DNA of 41,264 nt from Xenococcus sp. MO_188.B8. Lineage in GTDB: Bacteria; Cyanobacteriota; Cyanobacteriia; Cyanobacteriales; Xenococcaceae. The DNA lies in assembly GCA_030065615.1 (NCBI GenBank), contig JASJDR010000058.1, positions 1 to 41,264 on the forward strand, given 5' to 3'. Each line of letters starts with the position of its first letter. Position 1 is the stretch's first letter. The translations under genes were made by a program, and so were the position numbers. The notes beneath the pieces are model-generated. The model worked only from the letters and a program-made list of their open reading frames with translations, was not told the origin of the DNA and did not search any database. Shown here piece by piece: positions 25,253 to 34,677 of the stretch.

Positions 25253-27622
25253 ATGAATGATCAACCCGATGATCGAAGACAGTCAAAAGATTCAACACCT
25301 GTAAACTTTGAAACTGAAAGAACCCAAGCTCGTAAAGTAGTTCAAGGTTTTACCCAAGCAGTCATTCAGTGGATGCCGTTAGGTGGTAGTAGTTTCGCAT
25401 TGATTTCCTTTCTGCTTCAGAGGGAATGGATTCAATCGTTGTTGATGTTTCCTGTAATGGCAGTGACAGTAGTCTGGGCTGCCTATAGTGAAGCTGTCTT
25501 GACACGATTAAGAGAAATTTCTCAAGAACAGGGGAGAAAAGATGTTGATTCCTTCGTGGGATGGCTATCAGCAGTCAATCAGGCAATTCATTGGCAACTT
25601 GCGGGAACAGAGGATAAGTATTTGCGTTGTCAGGGAAGTGCTTGCCGTGAATATCGCACCGAGGGTCATCATCGCGAACCATTCGTTCCTCTGTTAAGTG
25701 AAGTTTTTGTCCCACTAGAACTCAGCAGTGCTTTTGTTAAAGGATTTGGTGGGGAAGAACTGCCGCTGTTCGCTGGTTTTCGAGATGAAGATGCAGAACT
25801 GATGAGAGCAGCAGAACAAGATGAGCTGAGAATTTGGGACTTATTAGCGAGATTTAAGCAATATCCCGCTTTTAGTCGCATGGCAGTCTTAGCTTGGGGT
25901 GGTTATGGAAAAACTACATTAATGCGTCATATTACCTATAACTATTGCAAAAATCGCTATCGTCGTTACAAAGTACCTAAATTTTTGCCCGTTCTATTGT
26001 ATCTTCGTAAATGGCAAGAGGCGATTGCGACTGAGCAGAATCTAGATTTACCTCTTCTCATTGAGCAATATCACCTTCCTAGTTTGCCAGAAGGAGCTAA
26101 TGTAGAATTGCCACCGAAATGGGCAGAAAATCAGCTAAGCAAAGGTAAGTTGCTAGTCATGTTCGACGGCTTTGATGAAGTTAAACCAGAATGGCGCGAA
26201 TCTGTCAGCATGTGGCTTGACCAACAGATGCGGGATTATCAAAAATCGGTGTTTGTCCTCACCTCACGCCCAGGAGGTTATAAAGATTATGTCGCAGCTA
26301 ATACCCCCAGTAGTAAGCTTTTTGTCAAACCCTTCAATGCTGACCAGAGACAACGGTTTGTTCGGCAATGGTATCTGACTCAAGAACGCTATGCCAGAGC
26401 AGGGAGAGACACACCAGAAGTCGCTCAGATAGTCGAAAGCAGTACAGCTAATCTCCTACAACAGCTTAAAGAACGACCTGAACTGGAGATTTTAGCGAAA
26501 AACCCTCTGTTGTTGAACATGATTGCTAACCTACACCGCAGTTACGCGGGTCAACAATTACCGCAGCGGCGCAGCGAGTTATATCAAGATATTTGCACTC
26601 TCCAACTTAGAGATCGACCCCGCGAAAGGGGCATTAATATGTTAGTGCCTTTTCCCGAAAGCCAACAGGTTTTGCAAAAAGTTGCATTTACTCTGGTCGG
26701 TCAGAACCAAACCTCCATTAGATGGCAGGAGTTAGAAACTTGGATTTCTAATCACCTACATAGCCTAGATTTTAGTCACATAGCAGCAGCCGACTTTTTG
26801 AATAAAATAGTAGAGGTGAGCGAATTAATCGTTAAGCGGGATGAGGATTATGAATTTGCCCATTTGAGTTTTCAAGGATATTTGGCAGCAGTAGAAATCA
26901 AAGAACAAAAACAGGAAAATTTATTATTGGAAAACTGGCAGGCTTCTTGGTGGAAGGAAACAATTTTACTCTATTGTGCTCAAGTTAATCCGAGTAATTT
27001 AATTGGTGCTTTTAAGAATTTAGGAACCCAAGAAGCTGTCAACCTAGCTTATGACTGTCTGAAGGAATCACCTCGCAAGGTCGATCCAGAATTAGAAGCA
27101 GAATTACAACAGCTTGAGTCGGGTGTCCAGAATCTGCGCTATCAAAAGTTACAAGAGTACTTACAAAATAGACAGTGGAAAGAGGCAGATAAAGAAACCT
27201 ATCGTCTGATGATTCAAACATTAGGTAAGGAAGAAGGACAATGGCTAGATAGTGAAGACCTAGAGAATTTTCCCTGCGAAGAGTTACGCACTATCAACCA
27301 GCTTTGGTTGAGCAACAGCGATCAAAAGTTTGGCTTCAGCGTTCAAAAGGAAATCTATGAAAGTCTCGGTGGTACAAGAGAATATAATGAGAATGTCTTT
27401 CATCGATTTGGTGATCGCGTAGGCTGGAAGAAAGACCAAGGTGGATGGGTGAGCTACTCGAATCTTTTTGACATGACCTTAGAAAATGCAATGCGTGGAC
27501 ACCTTCCGACCCCTCCAAATTATAAACAAATGTTTAGATTCTTAGTTCTTGGGAGAAGGGTGGTAATTAGAGGACGCGAGCAGAGACGGCTCTTATCTCG
27601 CGCGAAGACTTGTAACCTGTAA
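25253..27622 (+). CDS. NACHT-domain NTPase with N-terminal membrane helices and C-terminal GUN4 domain
   Basis: Two membrane helices lie near residues 42-56 and 62-79. The linker carries CQGSACREYRTEGHH and VFVPLEL. The NACHT module has Walker A GGYGKTT (216-222), Walker B LLVMFDGFDEV (300-310) and a sensor-like VFVLTSRPGGYKDY (333-346), and is followed by the helical winged region to about 560. Residues about 628-752 are a GUN4 domain: QWKEADKETYRLM, WLDSEDLENFPCEELRTINQLW, FGFSVQKEIYESLGG, RFGDRVGWKK and GHLPTPP. GUN4 binds porphyrins and activates Mg-chelatase in chlorophyll synthesis; fused forms occur in cyanobacterial signalling proteins. NACHT proteins act as STAND switches, several with anti-phage function. 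The basic tail (LGRRVVIRGREQRRLLSR) overlaps a GC-rich repeat-like patch. Confidence 0.92.
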   Translation: MNDQPDDRRQSKDSTPVNFETERTQARKVVQGFTQAVIQWMPLGGSSFALISFLLQREWIQSLLMFPVMAVTVVWAAYSEAVLTRLREISQEQGRKDVDSFVGWLSAVNQAIHWQLAGTEDKYLRCQGSACREYRTEGHHREPFVPLLSEVFVPLELSSAFVKGFGGEELPLFAGFRDEDAELMRAAEQDELRIWDLLARFKQYPAFSRMAVLAWGGYGKTTLMRHITYNYCKNRYRRYKVPKFLPVLLYLRKWQEAIATEQNLDLPLLIEQYHLPSLPEGANVELPPKWAENQLSKGKLLVMFDGFDEVKPEWRESVSMWLDQQMRDYQKSVFVLTSRPGGYKDYVAANTPSSKLFVKPFNADQRQRFVRQWYLTQERYARAGRDTPEVAQIVESSTANLLQQLKERPELEILAKNPLLLNMIANLHRSYAGQQLPQRRSELYQDICTLQLRDRPRERGINMLVPFPESQQVLQKVAFTLVGQNQTSIRWQELETWISNHLHSLDFSHIAAADFLNKIVEVSELIVKRDEDYEFAHLSFQGYLAAVEIKEQKQENLLLENWQASWWKETILLYCAQVNPSNLIGAFKNLGTQEAVNLAYDCLKESPRKVDPELEAELQQLESGVQNLRYQKLQEYLQNRQWKEADKETYRLMIQTLGKEEGQWLDSEDLENFPCEELRTINQLWLSNSDQKFGFSVQKEIYESLGGTREYNENVFHRFGDRVGWKKDQGGWVSYSNLFDMTLENAMRGHLPTPPNYKQMFRFLVLGRRVVIRGREQRRLLSRAKTCNL

Positions 27623-27904
27623 GATATAACGACTCTTCAGCGAACAGTTGTCAGTCATCAGGCTTATTGACTGACCAAAGTACTGAAATCTTTCAGAATT
27701 CGTAGGCTGCTTAGAACGATATTTTAAACATGTATGGAGTTTTCCGAGTTAGTTTTATAATAATAGATTTTAATTTAATATAGCGTTATAAAGCATAAGC
27801 AAATTCGGCATCTAAGCGAAAATATCAAAAGCGATCATGTCTCTAATAAAATAAAAAAATTATGATTTGTAGAAGTCATGAATATTCAATCTCTTAAATT
27901 AGAA

Positions 27905-28015
27905 CTAATTAAGTGGATTTTGTTTTAAATCGATCTCTCTAAATATTTTTCTAATCGCTGACGAGCGTCCATTCAAATATCTAGCCCAAACATTTGTATC
28001 GAGCAAATAATTCAT
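27905..28015 (-). pseudogene. VapC-like PIN toxin, N-terminal stub (36 codons)
   Basis: Starting at an ATG that overlaps the antitoxin stop (ATGA), the frame reads MNYLLDTNVWARYLNGRS, then AIRKIFREIDLKQNPLN and a TAG. LLDTNV with its first catalytic aspartate is the signature of PIN-domain VapC RNases, which are about 130 aa. The rest is missing, so the toxin is dead. The 280 bases beyond (27623-27904) hold no further supportable gene. Confidence 0.8.
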
Positions 28016-28233
28016 GCTATTTCTTGTTTAGTCTGCTCTTCTAATAAAATAGGATCGTCTGACAAACAGCCATAAAAATTATCCACAACATCATGGAGAT
28101 CTTCGGACTTTGTTTGTATAATTTCCTGGTAGACGATTACTAAATCTAACTCTTGATTAGCTAACGCTTTAGGTAGCTGCAAGCTTAATTTACCATTGGC
28201 ATCAACTTTTGCTTTTAAATTCAGACTTTGCAT
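28012..28233 (-). CDS. VapB-like/AbrB-like antitoxin remnant of a toxin-antitoxin pair (73 aa)
   Basis: The protein begins MQSLNLKAKVDANGKLSLQL and continues PKALANQELDLVIVYQE, an AbrB/VapB-like swapped-hairpin opening (strand, 'V(D/G)xxGKLxLxLP'), then an acidic tail NFYGCLSDDPILLEEQTKQE that resembles the toxin-binding segment of VapB-type antitoxins. Its stop codon overlaps the ATG of the truncated vapC by the typical ATGA, confirming the pair. The antitoxin frame is complete, so it may persist as a solitary regulator or an anti-addiction module. Confidence 0.75.
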   Translation of the reverse strand: MQSLNLKAKVDANGKLSLQLPKALANQELDLVIVYQEIIQTKSEDLHDVVDNFYGCLSDDPILLEEQTKQEIA

Positions 28234-28347
28234 AAATAACTTAATTATCTTTTTTAATTTAATAATAGTAACAAATTCAGGAACTTATATTCTGATATGC
28301 TTTATCGAAGGAGATGAAAAACTTTAAAAAATTTGTTAGTCAACTAT

Positions 28348-28812
28348 TTAAAGATTTGGTAAGTAATCAGAATCGAGAGTTTCAGAGATAGAAAAAGGAG
28401 ACTTAATTGGAAAAGTATCGATCGCTAATCCAGTTTCATCGGCAGCTTGTTCTCTGCCATCTTGATAGCATTCGTCAAAAACTTCTGCAAAATATCGTTT
28501 TAAGCTGGGACTAACTTTAAAATCATCCCTTAATCGACGACGATGTTCTCTGATGCTAGCCTTCCAACTATTAGTTCTTTTCTCTGGCTGATATTTATAT
28601 TTGAGCAAATGCAACAGCAAAATAACTAAATTACTTTTTATTGCTCGTTTCTCACTCCTACCCATATCTTCGATTTCTTCAATTAAATTAGCTGCATCTA
28701 CTTCAGAAAATTTACCTTCCTTGATTAGTTGGGCAGTATGTTGCAACCAAAGATAATAATCGCGATCGTAAAGATTGGTTGTATCGGTAGTTGATGACAA
28801 ATGAGTAGTCAT
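28348..28812 (-). CDS. DUF29 family protein
   Basis: The protein contains the whole DUF29 pattern: YDRDYYLWLQHTAQLIKEGK, EVDAANLIEEIEDMGRSEKR, AIKSNLVILLLHLLKYKYQP and SWKASIREHRRRLRDDFKVS, followed by the end PSLKRYFAEVFDECYQDGR. At 154 aa its length is typical. DUF29 is abundant in cyanobacteria and a few other bacteria, often in many copies and near toxin-antitoxin or mobile genes. Its function is unknown. It is transcribed in the same direction as the antitoxin pair but separated by about 115 bases. Confidence 0.92.
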   Translation of the reverse strand: MTTHLSSTTDTTNLYDRDYYLWLQHTAQLIKEGKFSEVDAANLIEEIEDMGRSEKRAIKSNLVILLLHLLKYKYQPEKRTNSWKASIREHRRRLRDDFKVSPSLKRYFAEVFDECYQDGREQAADETGLAIDTFPIKSPFSISETLDSDYLPNL

Positions 28813-28972
28813 AATCTCTAAACATAGTTAATCTGATCTTCAATCTTACAAGTAAAATACGTCTAATCTGAATTAAACAGAGAACAATATTTTAGAAAAG
28901 CTATTTGCTATTAGCTGTTAGTTTATTTAAGATAGCGAGGGAAAATAAAAATTAATGAGAGTGAAGACTTAA

Positions 28973-29007
28973 AGCTAATAGCTAAGAGCCAAGAGCTAAG
29001 AGCTTAA
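28973..29007 (+). repeat. Tandem heptamer repeat (five units)
   Basis: AGCTAAT, AGCTAAG, AGCCAAG, AGCTAAG, AGCTTAA follow one another without gaps. Short tandemly repeated heptamers (STRR type) are well known in cyanobacterial intergenic DNA. A partial inverted match (GCTATTAGCTGTTAG, 28909-28923) lies upstream and could pair with it. Confidence 0.75.
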
Positions 29008-29105
29008 ACAAGTCAATATCAACGAAGACAATCCGCACCAGGCGTAAAATATATGTCTTATGATTGGTGTTTGGATAAGGATTAATATTTACCGATAATT
29101 GATTT

Positions 29106-30161
29106 ATGGGAAAAACAAAAGTAGGGTTGCTGTTCGGTGGTCGCTCAGGGGAACATGAAGTCTCGATTATCTCGGCAAAAGCGATCGCGTCTGCTTTAAA
29201 TCAAAATTCTAATGCAACTAAATATGAGGTAATTCCGGTTTACATTGATAAACAAGGCGCTTGGCATGAGTCAGATATTTCGCAACAAGTTTTAGAATCG
29301 GGTAAAAGTTTAAATAATGAAGATGATAATCGTAATTTATGGCAATTTCCCCAATCTTTAAACGATATCAAGGTATTTTTCCCTATTTTACATGGCCCTA
29401 ATGGGGAAGATGGCACCATACAGGGATTACTAACTCTGATGCAAATTCCCTATGTTGGGAGTGGCGTACTCGGATCTTCTATGGGGATGGATAAGATTGC
29501 CATGAAAACAGCTTTTACCCAAGCAGGTTTACCGCAAGTAAAGTATCTGGGAGTATCTCGTTCTCAAGTTTGGTCTAGTCCTTGCGTATTTCCCAAGCTC
29601 TGTGATCAGATTGAAGAGACTTTAATTTATCCCTGTTTTGTGAAACCTGCTAACCTCGGTTCATCCGTCGGCATTGCCAAAGTGCGATCGCGTAGTGAGT
29701 TAGAATCAGCCTTAGATAACGCCGCCAGCTTTGACCGACGCATTATCATCGAAGAAGGAGTAGTAGCTAGAGAAGTAGAATGCGCCGTCTTAGGTAACGA
29801 TCACCCCAAGGCTTCTGTAATTGGCGAAATTAGTTTTTCGAGTGACTTTTACGATTATGAAACTAAATATACTTCAGGACTTGCTGAATTACATATTCCG
29901 GCAAAACTTCCTGATACAGTAGCTGAACAAATTAAAGAAATGGCTCTGCAAGCTTTTAGCGCAGTAGATGCCGCTGGACTTGCTAGGGTAGATTTTTTCT
30001 ATGTCGAAGCTACAGGGGAAGTTTTAATTAATGAAATTAATACCTTACCTGGTTTTACTTCTACTAGTATGTATCCCCAACTTTGGCAAGCTACAGGAAT
30101 TGACTTTCCCCAATTAGTAGATAAATTAATCGTACTAGCCCAAGAACGACATCAAGAATAG
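29106..30161 (+). CDS. ddl: D-alanine--D-alanine ligase
   Basis: The ATP-grasp enzyme joins two D-alanines for the peptidoglycan pentapeptide in the cytosol. The N-terminal motif [16 protein letters not shown] (13-28), [19 protein letters not shown] substrate loop ([18 protein letters not shown]), the ATP-binding [16 protein letters not shown], and the metal-binding end [20 protein letters not shown] with [10 protein letters not shown] are all present. The length (351 aa) is normal. ATG 29106 fits the family N-terminus. There is no murein operon around it, as is common in cyanobacteria. Confidence 0.96.
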   Translation: MGKTKVGLLFGGRSGEHEVSIISAKAIASALNQNSNATKYEVIPVYIDKQGAWHESDISQQVLESGKSLNNEDDNRNLWQFPQSLNDIKVFFPILHGPNGEDGTIQGLLTLMQIPYVGSGVLGSSMGMDKIAMKTAFTQAGLPQVKYLGVSRSQVWSSPCVFPKLCDQIEETLIYPCFVKPANLGSSVGIAKVRSRSELESALDNAASFDRRIIIEEGVVAREVECAVLGNDHPKASVIGEISFSSDFYDYETKYTSGLAELHIPAKLPDTVAEQIKEMALQAFSAVDAAGLARVDFFYVEATGEVLINEINTLPGFTSTSMYPQLWQATGIDFPQLVDKLIVLAQERHQE

Positions 30162-30306
30162 TTGAACATTGACGACTTGAAGAAGATAGATCGTGAGGCA
30201 GGGAGCATTTTAGACAAATAGTTGATATTTCACAAATTTATTGGCTCAGAAATTGTCTTATTGACATCCTCTCCGTCCTCCGTTTCACGCTTAGGACAGA
30301 GATTCC

Positions 30307-30693
30307 CTAGAAAAGCGTAAGCTGTCTAGGAAATTTGGTTGACGCTTCACAGCAAATTGCTACCTCTGGCAGACTGACATTCGCTCCACGTCCGTTTTGA
30401 GCAAGGAAGCTCGGCGAGGTTTCCTCGCCATGAGTAGGTCTTGCTTGAGACTCTGATTGCCCACCAGCGTCTCTATGGTTAATTAAGTTAGTCGCCGCAT
30501 TGAGATCTCTGTCGTGAAAAGCATTGCAATATAAGCATTGCCACTCGCGGACATTGAGCTCTATCTTGGTGCGCGTTCCCTTGCTCGGTCGGCGTTCTTG
30601 CGGATTTAAAATTCCGCGGGGTCGCACCGCTTTTCTCCCCCCAGATTGGCCACAGCAAGAGCAAATTTGAGAAGAAGGATACCACCTATCTAC
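30307..30693 (-). pseudogene. tnpB: TnpB (IS200/IS605 OrfB) C-terminal relic
   Basis: Directly after a TAA (30696-30694) the frame reads VDRWYPSSQICSCCGQSGGR, the first zinc knuckle of TnpB. After a foreign stretch it continues KIELNVREWQCLYCNAFHDR, DLNAATNL, i.e. the second CXXC knuckle and the RuvC-III aspartate region. The N-terminal three quarters of the RNA-guided nuclease are missing. Between the knuckles about 20 codons derive from a palindromic repeat inserted in frame. Downstream, near 30262-30306, sequence typical of an IS605 end is visible. Non-functional as a nuclease; no tnpA is present. Confidence 0.85.
30573..30634. repeat. Palindromic repeat copy inserted in the tnpB relic
   Basis: It shares GGTC(A/G)GCGTTC, TTGCGGA, TCCGCGGGGTC and ACCGCTTTT with the 83-bp repeat at 61-143, in the same order. 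Its central stem is GCGGATTT/AAATTCCGC. It interrupts tnpB between the two CXXC knuckles without breaking the frame. Confidence 0.75.
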
Positions 30694-30729
30694 TTATTTT
30701 TCTATTATGTCGAGCATCCGCTCCTAGTA

Positions 30730-33700
30730 TCATTTGATTAATTGCCTTGATTCTTTTTTCTCATGCTTTTGCTCTTGAATGCTTTTTCTCGGTTTAAAAT
30801 CTTGTAACAATCCCATCAAAGCAGGAATCACAGTCGGAGTCAGGAAAGTAGAAAGAGCCAAACCACCTGTTAAAGCAATCCCTAAACCCTGATAGAGTTC
30901 CGCACCTTTTCCTGGAAGAATCGCTAGAGGTAACATACCCAAAACGCTAGTTCCTGCGGACATAAATATCGGACGTAGGCGATCGCTGACTGCATAATAG
31001 AGAGCAGCATCGTATTCCATCCCTTCTACTTGAAGTTGTAAAGCACGATCTACTAGAAGAATAGCGTTATTTACTACTATCCCCGTTAAAATTACAAAAC
31101 CCAAGCCTGTAATTATATCTAGGGGAACAACTACTCCAGGGATCGAATTAGCAATTACCAGACTCAATAATGCGCCCGTCATCCCCATCGGCACTGTTGC
31201 CATGATTAATAAAGGGTAAATAAAAGAGCGATATAAAGCAACCAGAAGTAAATAAGTAATAACCAGAGAAAGTAGGAAAGTAGATCCTAATTGGAATAAT
31301 GTTTCAGCTAACACATCGGCAGAACCTGCTAATTCAACTCTTACGCCAGAGGGTAAACTATTACGCAATGGTTCGAGGATTTGCTGCTCTGTTTGATCGA
31401 TTAGTGCTCCTAATGGTGCTTCTCTGGATACACTAGCTGTTAAGGTAATGGATCTTTCTAAATCGACATGGTTAATGGTATCAGGACCAGTAGTTTCCAG
31501 TACTTCAGCAACATCAGATAACTGCACCCGTTGACCATTACCGTTATAAATCGCTAATTGACGTAATTGTTCAGGAGTTTCCACAAAGGTATTTTGTAGC
31601 TCAACAGTGACATCGAGTTCTCGTTTGCCATCGACAAATTCCGAGGCTCGTAAACCACCTAAAGCAGACTGTACAACTTCACCGATCTCTCCTTCAGATA
31701 ATCCGGCTTCTGCTAGTCGCTCGCGGTTGGGGATTATCTGCAATTCTGGGGCTCCAGTGACAAAATTGGAACGAACATTTTGTATTCCCGTTAATCCTCT
31801 GAGCTGTTGAGAGATTTGTTCTGCTATTTGGTTTAATTCTTCGAGGTTTTCCCCAATAACCTGTACCTCAAATTCCTTACCAGGATCGCGGAAGATTGAG
31901 ATCCGCCTGGGTACGAGAAAACGATAACCAGGAAAATTCGCCCCAGCTTGTCGCAGACGATTTACAATATCGTCTAAATTATTACCTGTGGCTAATTTTG
32001 GTTCTACAAAACCGGCAACGGCTCTTAATCCTGCACGATGGATGTAAATAGTCCGCATAATCTCTGGTTGTTGGCTGATAAAATCTCTCGGTGCTTGGGA
32101 AAGTTTTACTGCTTCGGGAATGCTCGTTCCAGGAAACGGTTCAGCTAACCATAAGATTATGTTGCGGTTGCCTTCTGGTAAATAGTCAGCGGGTGGTAGT
32201 AGTTGAAAACTGGTAACGAGTAAAACTATGGGAAAAGCTAACAATAATAAACGGCGGTTTAATTTACCTTTTCCTAACGACCAACGCACAGTTTTTAAAA
32301 GAAAATTCTCTAATTTACCCTGTCCTAAGCGAAAAATCGCTGAAGTTTTAGTCACAGCAAGTCCTAACCAATTACCACCTCTGTATCTTCCTCCTGCTAA
32401 CATCTGCTCTGCTTCTGTTCGCTTGAGAAACAGTCCCGCTAACATAGGAATCAAAGTTAAAGCTGCAAATAGAGAAAATAGTACAGAAGCTGAAAGTGCT
32501 AGTCCAATATCAAAGAATAATTGCCCCGCTTCTCCTGTCACTAAGATAATAGGTGCAAACACCGCAACTGTCGTTAAAGTAGAAGCCAGCATCGCACCGC
32601 CTACTTCTTGAGTTCCCGCGATCGCAGCTTTCATCGGAGTTTTCCCCTGCTGCATATGGCTAAAGACATTTTCTAACACCACGATCGCATTATCTACTAC
32701 CATCCCTACAGCAAAGGCTAAACCGGCTAAGCTAATGACATTGAGGGTACGACCTAATAAATAAAAGACAATAAAGACCGTAATTAAAGTCGTGGGAATC
32801 GCGATCGCAATTACCCCGACAGTCCTCAATGAACCCAAGAATAACAGTAGTACTAAGGCGGCTAAAATTGCGCCAATAATCAAATTACTTTGGACAAAAG
32901 AAATAGATTCATTGATATAGTCATTTTCATCATAGGGAATATCAAAGGTAATCCCCTCTCCTTCACGGTCAAATCTCGCTTCTAAATCTACTAAAGCTTC
33001 TCTAATTCCCGCAGAAATTTCAGGGACATTACCCCCTATCTGACGAATAATCCCCACAGCGACCGCAGGTTCATTATTTCTAATTAAAGCTCTATCTTGA
33101 ATCGCTCGACCCATCCGAGCTTCTGCCACATCTCCTAGATAAACCGTTCCTGACTCATCCCGACGCAGCACAAAACCTTCTAATTGTTTAACATCATCAA
33201 TACGACTGACAGTTCTGACTCGATACTCTCTCCGTCCCAAAACTAAAGGACCTCCGCGAATATCTCGGTTATTGTTCCGCAGGGTATTAACCACATCTCC
33301 AATAGTCAAATTACGATCTGCTAAAGCTTTAGGATCGACCACTACTTCAACTTCTCTGGCTCTTCCTCCAGAAACTAAAAACTGTCCCACACCCTGTACC
33401 TGTCGAAATCGGGGAACCACCACATCATCAACTAAATCTCGGTAGTGATAATCATCAGCAGTAAAACCTTCCTTGGGAGTCAAAATGACCCACATCATCG
33501 GGCTACTACTACCGCTGACCACTTCCACATCAGATTCATCGGCTTCTGGGGGCAAGGCTTCAACTTGTTGTAATTTGTTGAGGACATCGACCAAAGAGCG
33601 ATCGATATCACTATCCCAACCAAACTCAACGTTAATGTTACTAATCCCCGCGCGACTAGTACTGGTAACTTCATCAATCCCTGGGACTTCTTCCAGTCTT

Positions 33701-33906
33701 TCTTCAATGGGACGGGTCACTAAATTTTCGACTTCAGTAGGACTCGCACCAGGATAGGGCGTAGTAATACTTATTTCAGGGCGATCGCCTCCTGGCTGTA
33801 GTTCTAGAGGTAATTGAAATAAAGCCAAAATACCAAATAGAGCCAGTAAACAAAATAAAACCCCTGTACCATGTCGCCAACGAACGGCAGTTCTAATTAA
33901 ACTCAT
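30730..33906 (-). CDS. RND efflux transporter, HAE1/AcrB-like inner membrane pump
   Basis: A 1058-aa proton-driven exporter. The N-terminal cytosolic helix and TM1 (VLFCLLALFGILALFQLPLE), the porter-domain opening TPYPGASPTEVENLVTRPIE, the TM2-TM6 block (near 335-490), and the duplicated second half with TM7 and TM8-TM12 are complete. TM4 reads GMVVDNAIVVLENV, with an Asp-Asn pair where AcrB has Asp-Asp; TM10 has GIVVNNAILLVDRAL. This variant is common in the SwrC/MexF-like branch. Substrates (drugs, lipophiles, metals) cannot be read from sequence. The adaptor gene lies upstream on the same strand, separated by DoxX and GFA genes; no TolC-type outer membrane gene is nearby. Confidence 0.95.
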   Translation of the reverse strand: MSLIRTAVRWRHGTGVLFCLLALFGILALFQLPLELQPGGDRPEISITTPYPGASPTEVENLVTRPIEERLEEVPGIDEVTSTSRAGISNINVEFGWDSDIDRSLVDVLNKLQQVEALPPEADESDVEVVSGSSSPMMWVILTPKEGFTADDYHYRDLVDDVVVPRFRQVQGVGQFLVSGGRAREVEVVVDPKALADRNLTIGDVVNTLRNNNRDIRGGPLVLGRREYRVRTVSRIDDVKQLEGFVLRRDESGTVYLGDVAEARMGRAIQDRALIRNNEPAVAVGIIRQIGGNVPEISAGIREALVDLEARFDREGEGITFDIPYDENDYINESISFVQSNLIIGAILAALVLLLFLGSLRTVGVIAIAIPTTLITVFIVFYLLGRTLNVISLAGLAFAVGMVVDNAIVVLENVFSHMQQGKTPMKAAIAGTQEVGGAMLASTLTTVAVFAPIILVTGEAGQLFFDIGLALSASVLFSLFAALTLIPMLAGLFLKRTEAEQMLAGGRYRGGNWLGLAVTKTSAIFRLGQGKLENFLLKTVRWSLGKGKLNRRLLLLAFPIVLLVTSFQLLPPADYLPEGNRNIILWLAEPFPGTSIPEAVKLSQAPRDFISQQPEIMRTIYIHRAGLRAVAGFVEPKLATGNNLDDIVNRLRQAGANFPGYRFLVPRRISIFRDPGKEFEVQVIGENLEELNQIAEQISQQLRGLTGIQNVRSNFVTGAPELQIIPNRERLAEAGLSEGEIGEVVQSALGGLRASEFVDGKRELDVTVELQNTFVETPEQLRQLAIYNGNGQRVQLSDVAEVLETTGPDTINHVDLERSITLTASVSREAPLGALIDQTEQQILEPLRNSLPSGVRVELAGSADVLAETLFQLGSTFLLSLVITYLLLVALYRSFIYPLLIMATVPMGMTGALLSLVIANSIPGVVVPLDIITGLGFVILTGIVVNNAILLVDRALQLQVEGMEYDAALYYAVSDRLRPIFMSAGTSVLGMLPLAILPGKGAELYQGLGIALTGGLALSTFLTPTVIPALMGLLQDFKPRKSIQEQKHEKKESRQLIK

Positions 33907-34099
33907 TGTGTTAGTTCTTTGTCCTCTGTCTTTTGTTCTTCATCATTTGTTAGTTATTTATTAGTTGATTTTTCGTAATGGCACGTCTAGGCTAAAATCT
34001 TGGATAAATATTTTTTGAAATTTAATGTTGATTGTCAGCGAGACACTCAAACTACCCGATAAATTAATTTGCACGCACCACTACAAAATAACTAGAAAG

Positions 34100-34510
34100 C
34101 TACTCATTACTCATTCCCTGTCTGTGATATGTTTTCTCGTTGGAGTAGTCGATACTTAATGCCCCTGCACCTGCATAGGTAACCATTAATAGTCCACCAA
34201 TAAGACTAATATTTTTGAGAAAAGAATTGATTTCAATAGGATCAGCTAAAGGATTGTGAAATACTAGAGTCGCAGGAATTAAGAATAAAATTAATAATAT
34301 TGAGCCGATTTTGACTTTGTAACCCAATAACAAAGAAAAGCCACCAAGTAATTGGAAAGCAATAGTGAAAAATAGTAAGACTTCGGCGATCGGTAAACCT
34401 TTATTTGCCATCATTTCAGCAGTGCTAGCAAAACCGAAAATCTTGCCAATACCTGAATTGATAAAAATCAAACAAACACAGATACGTGCGGTCAAAGGAA
34501 GGTATTTCAT
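34100..34510 (-). CDS. DoxX family membrane protein
   Basis: A four-helix protein of 136 aa. The ATG at 34510 is preferred over a TTG 12 bases upstream, because AGGAG (34527-34523) then has a workable spacing. Family features: LTARICVCLIFINSGIGKIF (helix 1), MMANKGLPIAEVLLFFTIAF (helix 2), LLGYKVKIGSILLILFLIPA (helix 3), and SFLKNISLIGGLLMVTYAGA (helix 4). DoxX proteins associate with membrane redox or efflux functions in other bacteria; the mechanism is unclear. It lies between RND adaptor and pump genes in the same orientation, so co-expression with efflux or stress functions is plausible. Confidence 0.9.
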   Translation of the reverse strand: MKYLPLTARICVCLIFINSGIGKIFGFASTAEMMANKGLPIAEVLLFFTIAFQLLGGFSLLLGYKVKIGSILLILFLIPATLVFHNPLADPIEINSFLKNISLIGGLLMVTYAGAGALSIDYSNEKTYHRQGMSNE

Positions 34511-34677
34511 TTTATTAATCAACTCCTAGTTAAAAATAGTATTTTTTAAATTTTACAAATAATAATTTAATAAAAGAATATTTTAGTTGTGTTGTTGAAT
34601 ATATTGTAATACTAATAAAAAATTTGAGTAATAACAGAGATAATCAAATAATTAATTATTTGTCAACTCACTTTGAA

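Noticed and set aside
28973..29007. CRISPR array
   Set aside because: Units are 7 bases with no spacers; this is a simple tandem repeat. No cas genes in the window.
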